Source of the DNA: Deltaproteobacteria bacterium | Lineage (GTDB): Bacteria; Desulfobacterota; Desulfobacteria; Desulfobacterales; Desulfosarcinaceae | Reading direction: 5' to 3' | Length of the DNA stretch: 64,000 bases | Assembly (NCBI GenBank): GCA_002747175.1 | Contig: PDTK01000028.1 | Coordinates: 1 to 64,000 of the forward strand | Part shown: positions 29,446-39,147 of the stretch, in pieces | Numbering within the stretch: position 1 is the first letter of the stretch | Layout: each line of letters starts with the position of its first letter | Notes under the pieces: generated by a model | What the model was told of the DNA's origin: nothing | The model's database searches: none | The model's input: the letters and a program-made list of their open reading frames with translations, nothing else | Program-made: the position numbers and the translations under genes

Positions 29446-29611
29446 TTTGTAAGCGTTCACAGGGCGAATGCATCTGCTTTGTTACCGGGCACTTGAAGCA
29501 TGCCCCATACGTCTGCGGGCCCGAAGCCGCGCATCTGTGGCACCTGAGTAAACGCTTACCGGCTGTGCTTTACAGGTATTGGTTGCTTCTACCCCGTGAA
29601 CAGGTACAAGC
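29446..29611. repeat. About 166-bp MITE-like element between the TMTC-like gene and the pilin
   Basis: Imperfect inverted ends TTTTGTAAGCGTTCACAGGG / GCTTGTACCTGTTCACGGGG; right part recurs at 9788-9832, arms recur at 19455-19510. Confidence 0.65.
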
Positions 29612-29614
29612 TTT

Positions 29615-30019
29615 TTAAGGTGATCCAGGCCGGGGAATGGTCCGGGAACGTGTCTGGCCGTCCAGTTGGGTCCCCGCATTTCCTTGGACCTCCAGCGTAA
29701 TTTCTGTTCCTCCAGTCGTTGTCAAGGTGAAATCACCCAGGTTGGTTCCAATGGTCGTGTCATCATAAATTATTTGGCCGGGGGTTCTGCCCTGAAGCAG
29801 TTCCTTGGCAAAGTGCTGGTTGACACGGCCGACGCCTTCGGCCAAGGCGGCATCCAGGGCCTTGATCCTGGCTTCGGACTGAAGGTCGAAATACTTGGGG
29901 ATGGCGACAGCGGCCAAGATACCCAGGATGACCAATACGGCGATGATTTCAACCAGGGTGAAGCCATCCTGGTTGTTCTTTGAAATAGATTGTTCTTTTC
30001 GGCCCCGTGTCTCTATCAT
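29615..30019 (-). CDS. Type IV pilin / MSHA-type pilin
   Basis: 'QDGFTLVEIIAVLVILGILAAVAIPKYFDLQSEARIKAL'. Confidence 0.92.
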   Translation of the reverse strand: MIETRGRKEQSISKNNQDGFTLVEIIAVLVILGILAAVAIPKYFDLQSEARIKALDAALAEGVGRVNQHFAKELLQGRTPGQIIYDDTTIGTNLGDFTLTTTGGTEITLEVQGNAGTQLDGQTRSRTIPRPGSP

Positions 30020-30068
30020 GATCCCTCACTTGAACGTCGATAAATATAGCAGTCGTCAGCCCAATGCC

Positions 30069-30085
30069 AAGCACAGATGATGCCA
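30069..30085 (-). promoter_or_regulatory. Candidate sigma54 (-24/-12) promoter for the pilin gene
   Basis: Minus strand TGGCATCATCTGTGCTT: GG-N10-GC spacing exact; about 50 nt before the pilin start. Confidence 0.6.
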
Positions 30086-30151
30086 GCCTGAATGCTTATC
30101 TTTTTTTGCATCCTGTGGGGGTCGAATCTTCCCCAAAGTGCCCGGTGATCG

Positions 30152-30184
30152 CATAAATGGTTAGGACTCCGACAACCATTTATG
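30152..30184. terminator. Perfect 11-bp inverted repeat between pilin and the sigma54 activator
   Basis: CATAAATGGTT-N11-AACCATTTATG; no U-tract, so terminator function is uncertain. Confidence 0.4.
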
Positions 30185-30253
30185 ATAACTTACAATAGCA
30201 TTGTTCCTACATTTTTTGAAGCAAAAACTACAATAAATGAAGCTTTTGTCCGG

Positions 30254-31618
30254 TCATTTGAATTTAAAGTCGGCGACATTGATTTCGTGCTTTTTGATAC
30301 GGTGCCACAGACTTCGTTGTTTGATTCCCAGTAAGGCTGCCGCTTTTACCTGAACACCACCCACCTGTCGCAGTGCATCGATGATGAGTTGGCGCTCAAG
30401 TTGTCGGAGGCGCATATCCAGTCCGTTATTTTCATCCGGCGGGATGGTGGTCCCCATGGCGACTGCCGGTTTTTGGTGGTGCTGCCTTTCGCCAAAGGGC
30501 ATTGATCCGCGTTTATGGATGGAAATCGGCAGGTTGGCCGGCAAAATGGGGCCATCTGCCAGGACCGCGGCAGATTCCAGTGCATTTTTCAGTTCCCGGA
30601 CGTTTCCCGGCCAATCATCACTGATCAGCAACTGGAGTGCTTCGGAAGACAATTGGTTGTCGAAGCCCCGCTGGCTTAAAAAATGATCGGCCAGCAAGGG
30701 GATATCCTCACGCCGGTTTCGCAGGGGCGGCAGCATCACATGAAACACGTTTAAGCGGTAAAACAGATCCTCACGAAAGTTTCCGGCTTCAACCAATTGA
30801 TCGAGACTGCGATGGGTCGCGGCAATGAATCGCACATTGACGTCGATGGATTTGACCGCGCCTAACCGTTGGATCGTGTTTTCCTCAATGGCACGCAGGA
30901 TTTTGGCCTGGGTGTCCAGCGGCATATCGCCAATTTCATCCAAAAACAGCGTACCGGCGTCAGCCAATTCGAATTTGCCGGGTTTGGCCGTGTTTGCTCC
31001 GGTAAAGGCCCCCCGTTCGTGACCGAACAGTTCGCTCTCCAGCAAACCTTCCGGTATGGCCGCACAATTGATCGCCACAAAGGGACGGTTCCGTCGCTTG
31101 CTATGCTGATGAATACTCCGGGCGATGAGTTCCTTTCCGGTACCGGTTTCACCGGTAATCAAAACGGTTGAATCCTTTGGTGCCACCTTGACGATCTGGT
31201 TGAAAACACCGCGCATGGAACGGCTCTGGCCGACGATATCCGGAAACAACTGGCGAGACTCGACCTTGCTCAGCAGTTCGGTTACCTGATCGAAAACCAT
31301 GGTGAATTTTCCCATGTCGTCGTTGGCGGCCGGCCGGCCCGGCTTTTGAACGACATCGCCGACAATTCCCAACTCTTTGGTTTTGATGAAAAAACGTTTC
31401 ATCGGGTCGATCAGCAGCTTCACGATCAGGACACCGCAAACCAGCGTGAAAACGATGAGCAACACGCCCCACAAAGTGGCTGGCCACCGGGGATTCATTG
31501 CTTTGGAAAGATAGTACGTGGTTGTATTGTAGGTAACGATGATCGATAAAATGGCAAATCCGGCAAAGATTACCGGGATGGTGATGTACAAGCTTATATG
31601 GAAGCGGATATCCTTCAT
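30254..31618 (-). CDS. Membrane-anchored sigma54-dependent activator (2 TM + AAA + HTH, no receiver domain)
   Basis: Two N-terminal TMs; 'GETGTGKELIARSIHQHS', 'GAFTGA', C-terminal Fis-type HTH 'VKAAALLGIKQRSLWHRIKK'; start MKDIRF overlaps the stop of the upstream gene. Confidence 0.92.
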   Translation of the reverse strand: MKDIRFHISLYITIPVIFAGFAILSIIVTYNTTTYYLSKAMNPRWPATLWGVLLIVFTLVCGVLIVKLLIDPMKRFFIKTKELGIVGDVVQKPGRPAANDDMGKFTMVFDQVTELLSKVESRQLFPDIVGQSRSMRGVFNQIVKVAPKDSTVLITGETGTGKELIARSIHQHSKRRNRPFVAINCAAIPEGLLESELFGHERGAFTGANTAKPGKFELADAGTLFLDEIGDMPLDTQAKILRAIEENTIQRLGAVKSIDVNVRFIAATHRSLDQLVEAGNFREDLFYRLNVFHVMLPPLRNRREDIPLLADHFLSQRGFDNQLSSEALQLLISDDWPGNVRELKNALESAAVLADGPILPANLPISIHKRGSMPFGERQHHQKPAVAMGTTIPPDENNGLDMRLRQLERQLIIDALRQVGGVQVKAAALLGIKQRSLWHRIKKHEINVADFKFK

Positions 31619-32838
31619 TATTGCACCATTTGCACAAGATCCCACATGGGCAGATAGATAGCCAGGGCAAAGAAAAGCACCACAGCCGCCAGACATACGG
31701 TCAACAACGGGCCGACGGATTCGGCAATCTGTTTCATTGCGTATTCGAGTTCCGCATCATAATGAGACGCAGCCTCCTGAAGCATTTCATCCAGATTTCC
31801 GGATTCTTCACCAATGGCCACCATGTTGATGATGATCGGTGTAAAATAGGGCGATACCTTGAGGGGTTCGGCGATACCGCGCCCCTCCTCGAGCCGTTCG
31901 ATGATGCGATTGAATGCTCTGGCCAAAACGGCGTTGTTGATGGTTTCCGAAAGAATGGACATGGTTTCCAGAACGGAAATTCCACTTGACTGTAAAATGG
32001 CGAAAACACTTGCGAACCTGGCCATGACAGCCTTGCGTATGATGGTTCCGGCCACCGGCATGTGCAAAAGGATCTTGTCCCGCCGGAAGCGTCCTTCTTC
32101 CGTTTGCAGATAGATATGGAGGAGAATGCCGATACCAATGGCCGACAGCAACAAAAACGGCCAGAATGTCGCCAGGAACGTATACAAATGCATACAGATC
32201 AGTGTTGGCAAAGGCAAATCAAGTCCGGATTTGATGAAGATCCCGGTAAACTTGGGAATCACCAGGGTCAACAGGATGACAAACGCCACAAGCAGCGATA
32301 TCACGACAATAAAGGGGTATTGCATCGCCGAACGGATATCGGATTTGATCTTGTTGTCATGGTCGAAAATGTAAATCAGGCGCTCCAGAATTTCGGTCAG
32401 GCTGCCGCTCGTCTCACCGGCATGCAGCATGCTGCAATAAAGTGATGAAAACACAGCCGGATATTTTCTGAAGCCATCATACATGCTGCCGCCTTCGCGT
32501 ATATCCTGGGATATCGAGACAATAATCCGTTTGAGCTTGATATTCTCGGTCTGGCTTTCCAGTACCTGAAGCAATTTCAAAATCGGCACGCCGGAACGGA
32601 TCAATGTCCGCAACTGCTTGGTGAACAAGATCAGTTCAGGCGTTTTGACAGGGGTGAATTTTTCCCTGAGCTCGACCAGAAAAAATCCGCTGCCCGATTT
32701 GCTTGCATCCGTCAGCTTCTGGGGGATGTATCCACGAGAGGCCAGAGCATTGGTGGCCCCCTCGACGGAATCCGCATCAATGGATCCGGTAACCATACTG
32801 CCGTTTTCAGTGATCGCCTGATAGTAAAATTTGGTCAA
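31618..32838 (-). CDS. Type II secretion/type IV pilus inner membrane protein (GspF/PilC/MshG-like)
   Basis: Two GspF domains; 'FTKQLRTLIRSGVPILKLLQVLESQ'. Confidence 0.93.
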   Translation of the reverse strand: MTKFYYQAITENGSMVTGSIDADSVEGATNALASRGYIPQKLTDASKSGSGFFLVELREKFTPVKTPELILFTKQLRTLIRSGVPILKLLQVLESQTENIKLKRIIVSISQDIREGGSMYDGFRKYPAVFSSLYCSMLHAGETSGSLTEILERLIYIFDHDNKIKSDIRSAMQYPFIVVISLLVAFVILLTLVIPKFTGIFIKSGLDLPLPTLICMHLYTFLATFWPFLLLSAIGIGILLHIYLQTEEGRFRRDKILLHMPVAGTIIRKAVMARFASVFAILQSSGISVLETMSILSETINNAVLARAFNRIIERLEEGRGIAEPLKVSPYFTPIIINMVAIGEESGNLDEMLQEAASHYDAELEYAMKQIAESVGPLLTVCLAAVVLFFALAIYLPMWDLVQMVQ

Positions 32839-32864
32839 TTGACGCTGTTCCTTCCCGATGGAGA

Positions 32865-34592
32865 TTACATCATGACGGCCGATACCGCTTCGTCAAGGGT
32901 TGTTTCGCCATTCAATACCTTGCGGGTGGCATCGTCCCTCAGGGTCTGAAGGTTGCCGGCATCCCTGGCCGCACGCATGATTTCCCGGGATGACGCCCGC
33001 CTCAGGATCATCTCCTGAACCATTTCATCGATAGCCAGAATTTCAAAGATGCCGGTGCGCCCCTTGTATCCTTTGTCCATACAATTGAAACAGCCCTTTC
33101 CCTGTACGAAGTCCGCTCCTTCTATCTTATCCAGTCCCCAGTAAGAAAGGGCCGCCTTGGGAGGTTTCCAGCTTTTTTTACAGTGCGGACAGACCTTTCG
33201 CACGAGGCGTTGGGCGATGGATACCAGCATCACCGAACTGACCAGAAAGGGTTCGATCCCCATATCGATGAATCGATTGATCGCACCGGCGGCATCGTTG
33301 GTATGAACGGTGCTTAGCACACGATGGCCGGTCAACGCACTTTGAACGGCAATACCGGCGGTTTCGGAATCCCGGATTTCTCCGACCATGATCACGTCCG
33401 GGTCCTGCCGCATAATGGACCGCAGACCGCTGGCAAAGGTCATGCCCGCCTTGCGGTTGAGTTGAATCTGGCGGATCTTGTTGATCCGGTATTCAACCGG
33501 GTCCTCAATGGTGATGATATTGATGTCCGGCTGATTGATTTTCTTCAAAATGGAATACAGGGTCGTGCTTTTGCCGCTTCCTGTCGGTCCGGTACTCAAA
33601 ATCATGCCGTAGGGCCGGGTAATAATCGGCTCCAATTTGCGGATAGCCGCCTCGCTCATCCCCAAATGTTCCAGGGAATAGACCCCGCCACTGGTATCCA
33701 GCAGCCGCAACACCATGTTTTCACCGTAAATGGTGGGGATTGTGGAGGCCCGGATATTAATCTCCTTGTTGTCCATACGGATGGTGAAACGACCGTCCTG
33801 GGGCACCCGGGATAGCGATATATCCATGTTGGACAGGATTTTTATCCTTGATATAATCAACAATATCAAGGATTTTGGTGGGGCCGGAACATCATGAAGC
33901 TTTCCGTCCACCCTGAACCGAACCTGAACGAAATCTTTTTCCGGCGAGATATGGATATCACTGGCCCCTTCGCGCACCGCCTGGGACAGGATGGAATTCA
34001 CCAGGCGGATGACCGGCGCCTCCTCGGCCATGTCGTGAAGTGAACTGACCTCCACGTCCTCGGATATGGTGCTGGCTTCCCCGTCCTGATCGCTTTCGAT
34101 CTGCATATCGCTCATTCCGTCCAGCACACCACCGATGGCGGAATAGGTCCCGTACAGGCTCGAAATCATGTGGTTGAGTTCCTGATAGGTACAGATGACG
34201 GCTTCCACTTCGGTGTTCGTGTACACCTCTATGGCATCCAGGGCATTGATATCCATCGGGTCGGTCATGGCCACCTTCAACAGGTAATGGGTCCGCTCGA
34301 TGGGAATCAGCTGATGTTTCTGGCACAAGGCCAGCGGTATGACGTTGGACAGATGGATGTCGATGGGATAGGATTCCGGCTTGTATTTTTCGATGGACAA
34401 TTGCCGCGATACCAGATTCACGATTTCCGAACTGCTGACAATGCCTTCACGAACCAGGTATTCACCCAATTTGATATGGCTGCGTTTATGATTGACGATG
34501 GCCTCATCGAGCTGTTCCTGAGTCAGCAATCCACCGTCTATGAGCATTTCACCGAGCTTTTTCTTTTCTTTCACATTGTCACCTACAGCCAT
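32865..34592 (-). CDS. GspE/PilB/MshE-like assembly ATPase
   Basis: 'STGPTGSGKSTTLYSIL', 'GEIRDSETAGIAVQSALTGHRVLSTVHTNDA', 'CPHCKKSWK...CFNCMDKGYKGRTGIFEIL'. Confidence 0.97.
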   Translation of the reverse strand: MAVGDNVKEKKKLGEMLIDGGLLTQEQLDEAIVNHKRSHIKLGEYLVREGIVSSSEIVNLVSRQLSIEKYKPESYPIDIHLSNVIPLALCQKHQLIPIERTHYLLKVAMTDPMDINALDAIEVYTNTEVEAVICTYQELNHMISSLYGTYSAIGGVLDGMSDMQIESDQDGEASTISEDVEVSSLHDMAEEAPVIRLVNSILSQAVREGASDIHISPEKDFVQVRFRVDGKLHDVPAPPKSLILLIISRIKILSNMDISLSRVPQDGRFTIRMDNKEINIRASTIPTIYGENMVLRLLDTSGGVYSLEHLGMSEAAIRKLEPIITRPYGMILSTGPTGSGKSTTLYSILKKINQPDINIITIEDPVEYRINKIRQIQLNRKAGMTFASGLRSIMRQDPDVIMVGEIRDSETAGIAVQSALTGHRVLSTVHTNDAAGAINRFIDMGIEPFLVSSVMLVSIAQRLVRKVCPHCKKSWKPPKAALSYWGLDKIEGADFVQGKGCFNCMDKGYKGRTGIFEILAIDEMVQEMILRRASSREIMRAARDAGNLQTLRDDATRKVLNGETTLDEAVSAVMM

Positions 34593-34601
34593 TTTGAAGC
34601 G

Positions 34602-36350
34602 TCAGTCCCATCGGCCCTTACCTGCAAATGGATCTGAAAAAAAGACGGTCCCCGCCGGCCAACCGGAAATAATTTCGACAACGGCGGATAAGTCCTCCGG
34701 AAGCCTGGCCCTGGCATTTTCCGCCCCCTGGGCGTTGAAAAAATAGCCATGCACAAAAAGCCCGTACCGCAATCCGGCCTGTCGATCCCATACCGCGATG
34801 ATGCGCCGGGCAGGGTACCCATCCATCCTTGTCAGCGCTTCCCGATATGCCGCTTCCATCGAATCCGTATCGCCGATCTTGAGCCACCAGCCCGGGGTGT
34901 GATGTTGAACATCATCAAGGGGCATTGCCGGGAAGTGGACCACATCGCCCACGTTAATGGCATCGGCATGCCGGATATGCGGATTGGCCGCCAATACGGC
35001 GTCAAGAAACCGGCTGCGCAAATCACCGTACACAACCATGAGCATCTGCCCCAAGGTGTCCTTGGGGGCAACGTTCAGGGTGCCCAGCAGCGCCGGCATC
35101 GAAACGGCGTTCCGGAAAGGTTCCTTTTTTTTCCGGAACGCGGAATCGTCAACATTGTCAGAAAGCATGTCCGGTTCTGTCGCCGGGATATCCCGGATTG
35201 CCGCAGAATCGGCAGCCAGAGGTTCCGGAAGGGCTGATATTTCCAGATCGTTTATCAATCCGTCCCCACTGCCTGTCGTCCCGCCGTCCGGCTGGGGTTG
35301 GGTTTCATTTTGGGAGACAGATCCTGTGTAAACCGCAGTCCCCCCAAGGTTCCGATCCGACACATGGTTGGGTGCGACGGTCACCAGGAGCGTTTTATTG
35401 CCGATGGAGATAGATACCGGCGGCAGCCAACCGGAACGGTATAAAAGGAGCACGCCGGCACCGACACATAAAACCGTCACCATAAACGCAAAGGTACCTT
35501 GCAAAAAGGGTTGTCTCCGATTCACCTGCGGGCTCAGGGACCGACGCTGGCAGGACCGAACCAGCCGCCGGTTCACACGGCAGCGGTTTTGCACGATCAG
35601 TGCCAAAATGCACTGATGGCACAGGTTGATAATCTTGCGTGGATAACCTTGTGTCACGCGATATATTTCAAAAAGGGCCGGCGTGGTAAACAGTTTCAGC
35701 TGCCGGTCAGGTTTACCGGCCTGATCGACCCGGAACTGAATCATCCTGCGGCTGTCGGAATAGGTCATGGGGCCCAGAAAATGAATCAGGTTGACCCGGT
35801 CGGCCAGGTTGTCACGACGTTCCAGGATATCCTGGAACTCTTTCTGGGCAAAAAGTACGATCTGCAGCAATTTATGATCGTTGGTTTCATAATTCAACAA
35901 TTCCCGAAGTATTTCGAGGCAGAATTCGGGAAGCTTCTGCCCCTCGTCAACCACCAGAACAACCGTCTTGCCGGCACCGATTCCGCGCTTGTAAAGATGG
36001 TTTTTGATGCCTTCCTTGAGCGACTGCTCGTCGGCCTTACCATCCAGACTCACCGCCATCATGGAAGCGATGGTTTCCAAAAAGACCAATGGCGATGCAA
36101 AGGACGGGTCCAGAACCAGATGGATCTCGAAACACGCATCCCCGGACAAACGTTTCAGCAGGGTCCGACAGATCGTCGTTTTACCGGACCCGACGGCGCC
36201 GATGACGATGTTCAGCCCACGTTTGAGGCGCAGTGCCAGCTCGATTTTCTGCAGACAGGCCACATGCTGTGCGGAATGATAAAAAAAATCGGGATCGGGT
36301 GAGTTCGAAAAGGGTTCTCGATCCAGATTGACAACGGTAAAATAGTCCAT
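34602..36350 (-). CDS. ExeA/MshM-like AAA protein with TM, LysM-like and C-terminal SPOR-like region
   Basis: 'LNIVIGAVGSGKTTICRTLL', 'VLVVDEGQKL', central TM, 'DTLGQMLMVVYGDLRSRFLDAVLAANPHI'. Confidence 0.85.
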   Translation of the reverse strand: MDYFTVVNLDREPFSNSPDPDFFYHSAQHVACLQKIELALRLKRGLNIVIGAVGSGKTTICRTLLKRLSGDACFEIHLVLDPSFASPLVFLETIASMMAVSLDGKADEQSLKEGIKNHLYKRGIGAGKTVVLVVDEGQKLPEFCLEILRELLNYETNDHKLLQIVLFAQKEFQDILERRDNLADRVNLIHFLGPMTYSDSRRMIQFRVDQAGKPDRQLKLFTTPALFEIYRVTQGYPRKIINLCHQCILALIVQNRCRVNRRLVRSCQRRSLSPQVNRRQPFLQGTFAFMVTVLCVGAGVLLLYRSGWLPPVSISIGNKTLLVTVAPNHVSDRNLGGTAVYTGSVSQNETQPQPDGGTTGSGDGLINDLEISALPEPLAADSAAIRDIPATEPDMLSDNVDDSAFRKKKEPFRNAVSMPALLGTLNVAPKDTLGQMLMVVYGDLRSRFLDAVLAANPHIRHADAINVGDVVHFPAMPLDDVQHHTPGWWLKIGDTDSMEAAYREALTRMDGYPARRIIAVWDRQAGLRYGLFVHGYFFNAQGAENARARLPEDLSAVVEIISGWPAGTVFFSDPFAGKGRWD

Positions 36351-36407
36351 GGTAGCATTTGCCGGAAGATAGGGGACCCTCAATACCTGCGGATCCGATC
36401 GACATGA

Positions 36408-37997
36408 TCAGTCCTGTTGGGCCGGCGTCGATCCTGTCGTCCCACCCGCCGTACCGGAATCAGGCAGCCGGCTTTTCAGGATATGGGGTGTGATGAAAAT
36501 CAGCAGCTCCTGCATTTGTTGCCCTTTGGACGATCCCTTAAACAGATATCCGAGTCCCGGAACATTTCGTAGCCAGGGCGTTCCGTAATCAAGGTTTTGA
36601 CCGGTTTGTTTGTTCAATCCACCAATCACCGTGGTCTGTCCATCGAAAACAACGACATTGGTTTTGGCGTATTTGGTAATGACCGTTGGATTGCCGTTGA
36701 CGGTCCGTGAAAAATCCGGCTCGTCCTTGTTGGTCACGATATCCAGACGCAATGTGTCGCCTTCGATAACATGGGGGGTCACTTCCAGGCGCAACACCGC
36801 CTTTTTGTATTCAACCTGGACCTTGTTGTCATTCACGGTTTGAAAGGGGATATCGTTACCGCTTTCGATGATGGCAGCCTGGTTGTCCAAGGTTGTAATG
36901 GAGGGTTTGGACAGAATGTTGAGTTTGTTTTCTTCCTCCAGTGCCGTCAACTGGGCGGAAAGAATGGCATTGCTGGTTTCTGCGATCATTCCCAGGGACA
37001 AACCGGAGCCCGCTACCGTCGCCGAGGTCAGATCGGCCGGAAAACTGCCGGCCCACCCCGTCGTCGGATTCAGATTGTCCGTGGATGAGCCGACACCGAT
37101 GGCATTTCCGGCGTTGGGGGTGATCCAGTAGTTGTCGCTTTTCCGATGCCAGCGGTAGGCACCGCCCCATTGAACGCCGAGTTCTCTGGCGGTCTGACGG
37201 GTGGTTTCGATAATGTGCGCCTCGATAAGCACCTGTGCGGTGGGCTGGTCCAATTCGGTGATCAATGCCAGGATGCGTTCGAGATCCGACCGGGTGGCCT
37301 GGATGATCAGGGCGTTGTTGTGATCATCGACGAGGACCGAACCGCGGGTTTTACCATCGTCACCGGGGCTCAGGAAATGTTTCAGGTTATTTTTTAGATT
37401 CCCGGCATCGGCGTAATCCACATGCACAATTTTGGTAACCAGCGGCTCCGCGAGGGCCATCTGCCGGCGGGCGGACAAAAGTTTGCGGTCCGCCTCCAGC
37501 TGCTTGACCATGTCGGTCTTGTCCGCAAGTGTAACGATTCGCAGCAGCTCACCCTCCCAGGCATAAGACAGGCCGTGGGTTTTGAGGATGCCTTCGAAGA
37601 CCTGCCCCCAGGGAATTTTGACCACGTTCACGCTGGTGGTCCCTTTGACGGTCTCGTTGATGATGATACTGATACCGACCGAACGCGCCAGGGCACGCAG
37701 GAGTACGGGCAGTTCGCCCTGATGAATTTTCAGCGTGATGGGTTTTTCAGGAAGGGGCCTGTCCGGATACCGATCCACCGTTTCGTGCCCCAGGCCGGTT
37801 GTCTGTTTCTCCGGCATATCGATGATGCGGTGTTGGACGGGAGGTGAAAAACCTCTGGAATCGGCGACCCGCGCCCGCCACGTTTCAAGCGGGTCAGGGT
37901 GATTCCGGGTGGCCTGGGGCGTACATCCGGTCAAGCCGGCCAACAGACAGATTCCGGTCGATACCATCACGACCCGTTTTCGAAACGAAAATAACAT
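36408..37997 (-). CDS. Secretin (MshL/PilQ-like outer membrane pore)
   Basis: Lipobox-like 'LAGLTGCTP'; secretin C-terminus 'VVFDGQTTVIGGLNKQTGQNLDYGTPWLRNVPGLGYLFKG'. Confidence 0.95.
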   Translation of the reverse strand: MLFSFRKRVVMVSTGICLLAGLTGCTPQATRNHPDPLETWRARVADSRGFSPPVQHRIIDMPEKQTTGLGHETVDRYPDRPLPEKPITLKIHQGELPVLLRALARSVGISIIINETVKGTTSVNVVKIPWGQVFEGILKTHGLSYAWEGELLRIVTLADKTDMVKQLEADRKLLSARRQMALAEPLVTKIVHVDYADAGNLKNNLKHFLSPGDDGKTRGSVLVDDHNNALIIQATRSDLERILALITELDQPTAQVLIEAHIIETTRQTARELGVQWGGAYRWHRKSDNYWITPNAGNAIGVGSSTDNLNPTTGWAGSFPADLTSATVAGSGLSLGMIAETSNAILSAQLTALEEENKLNILSKPSITTLDNQAAIIESGNDIPFQTVNDNKVQVEYKKAVLRLEVTPHVIEGDTLRLDIVTNKDEPDFSRTVNGNPTVITKYAKTNVVVFDGQTTVIGGLNKQTGQNLDYGTPWLRNVPGLGYLFKGSSKGQQMQELLIFITPHILKSRLPDSGTAGGTTGSTPAQQD

Positions 37998-38020
37998 GAG
38001 ACTCCTGTTCGGTTCCCTTC

Positions 38021-38629
38021 CTAATGGCTATCGCCCACACCCGATTCCGTATATTTCAGTATAATCATATCTGCCGCATCGCGTCTGCCGATGTCAACCT
38101 GTTGCGGCCCAATGCGCCGAACATAATACCCTTTGTCATTGACGGATTCCCCGGTGGCATATTCGATTCCGTTGATGATGGCCAGGCGCTGTGAGCCGGC
38201 CTCAATATATCCCGTATAAACCATGTCGATCGAAGATTTTGCATCGACCGGCGCCCGGTTCGAAGCCCTGGACGATTTTTTTTCCGACAGGGACAAGGTC
38301 GTGTCGATAAATGGATCTTTCTGCCATGCGCGTTCGGCGCGGCGCATACTGAACAACTCTCTGGCCGTTGTGTCGGCGTCTTCCGCTTTGAGTTTCCGGC
38401 TCGCTTCACGGGCAAATTCCATGGCCTGCTGCATCGTGTCTTGTCCGTTGACCGTTCGGGATATCGGCGCTGAAGCCCCCCAGTAGACATACACACCCGA
38501 CAAAACGGTGACCACCATGATGGAAAGGATGATTTTTTCTCTTTTCGACATATCAGTTGCAGACCAATGGGTTATGCGGTCGGCTGTTTCGGTCATTGGT
38601 GAAACAGCGATACCGTCAACTGAATCCAT
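38021..38629 (-). CDS. PilP/MshK-like pilus assembly protein (tentative)
   Basis: Single N-terminal TM; 'YTGYIEAGSQRLAIINGIEYATGESVNDKGYYVRRIGPQQVDI'; position in the locus. Confidence 0.6.
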   Translation of the reverse strand: MDSVDGIAVSPMTETADRITHWSATDMSKREKIILSIMVVTVLSGVYVYWGASAPISRTVNGQDTMQQAMEFAREASRKLKAEDADTTARELFSMRRAERAWQKDPFIDTTLSLSEKKSSRASNRAPVDAKSSIDMVYTGYIEAGSQRLAIINGIEYATGESVNDKGYYVRRIGPQQVDIGRRDAADMIILKYTESGVGDSH

Positions 38630-39120
38630 TTTTTGCTGGAGTTGTCGCTGCGAACCTGTATGGTTTCGATGCGATCCACATATCCTTGCGCGGCGATGGT
38701 GTTGATCAATGTCTGTAGGTTTAAAAAGGCGCCCCGAAAAACGACATCCACCTTGAGCCGCCCTTCAGCCTGATTGAGATCCCGGACATCCGGAATGACA
38801 CTCTCCAGAACAAGATCGGCTGTCGCCGCAATCCCCTGAAAAAGCCCTGTCAGGCGAGTGGTGTCATCCGTGTTCAATGCTTTTCGCTGAGGGATTTTCA
38901 GTTGTGCAGACGGAGAAATCCGCACTTTTTTCACCAGTTTTTGATAAATGGGCGCCAATGAGCGCCTGAGCGTGATTTCCTCGTTCAGAGCCGCGATCTG
39001 TCGATCCTGTTCAGCCAGGGTCCTGTAATTGGGGTAGATCACCAGTACCATGAACGCAAAAAGCCCCAGAGCGCATACAACCACCAGAATCGGATTGTTT
39101 TGACCTTTCGAATTCGACAT
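38593..39120 (-). CDS. PilO/MshJ-like pilus assembly protein
   Basis: N-terminal TM plus coiled coil, ferredoxin-like C-terminus; position in the locus. Confidence 0.65.
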   Translation of the reverse strand: MSNSKGQNNPILVVVCALGLFAFMVLVIYPNYRTLAEQDRQIAALNEEITLRRSLAPIYQKLVKKVRISPSAQLKIPQRKALNTDDTTRLTGLFQGIAATADLVLESVIPDVRDLNQAEGRLKVDVVFRGAFLNLQTLINTIAAQGYVDRIETIQVRSDNSSKKWIQLTVSLFHQ

Positions 39121-39147
39121 TGACTGTTTCCTTGCACCGACCGGCGA

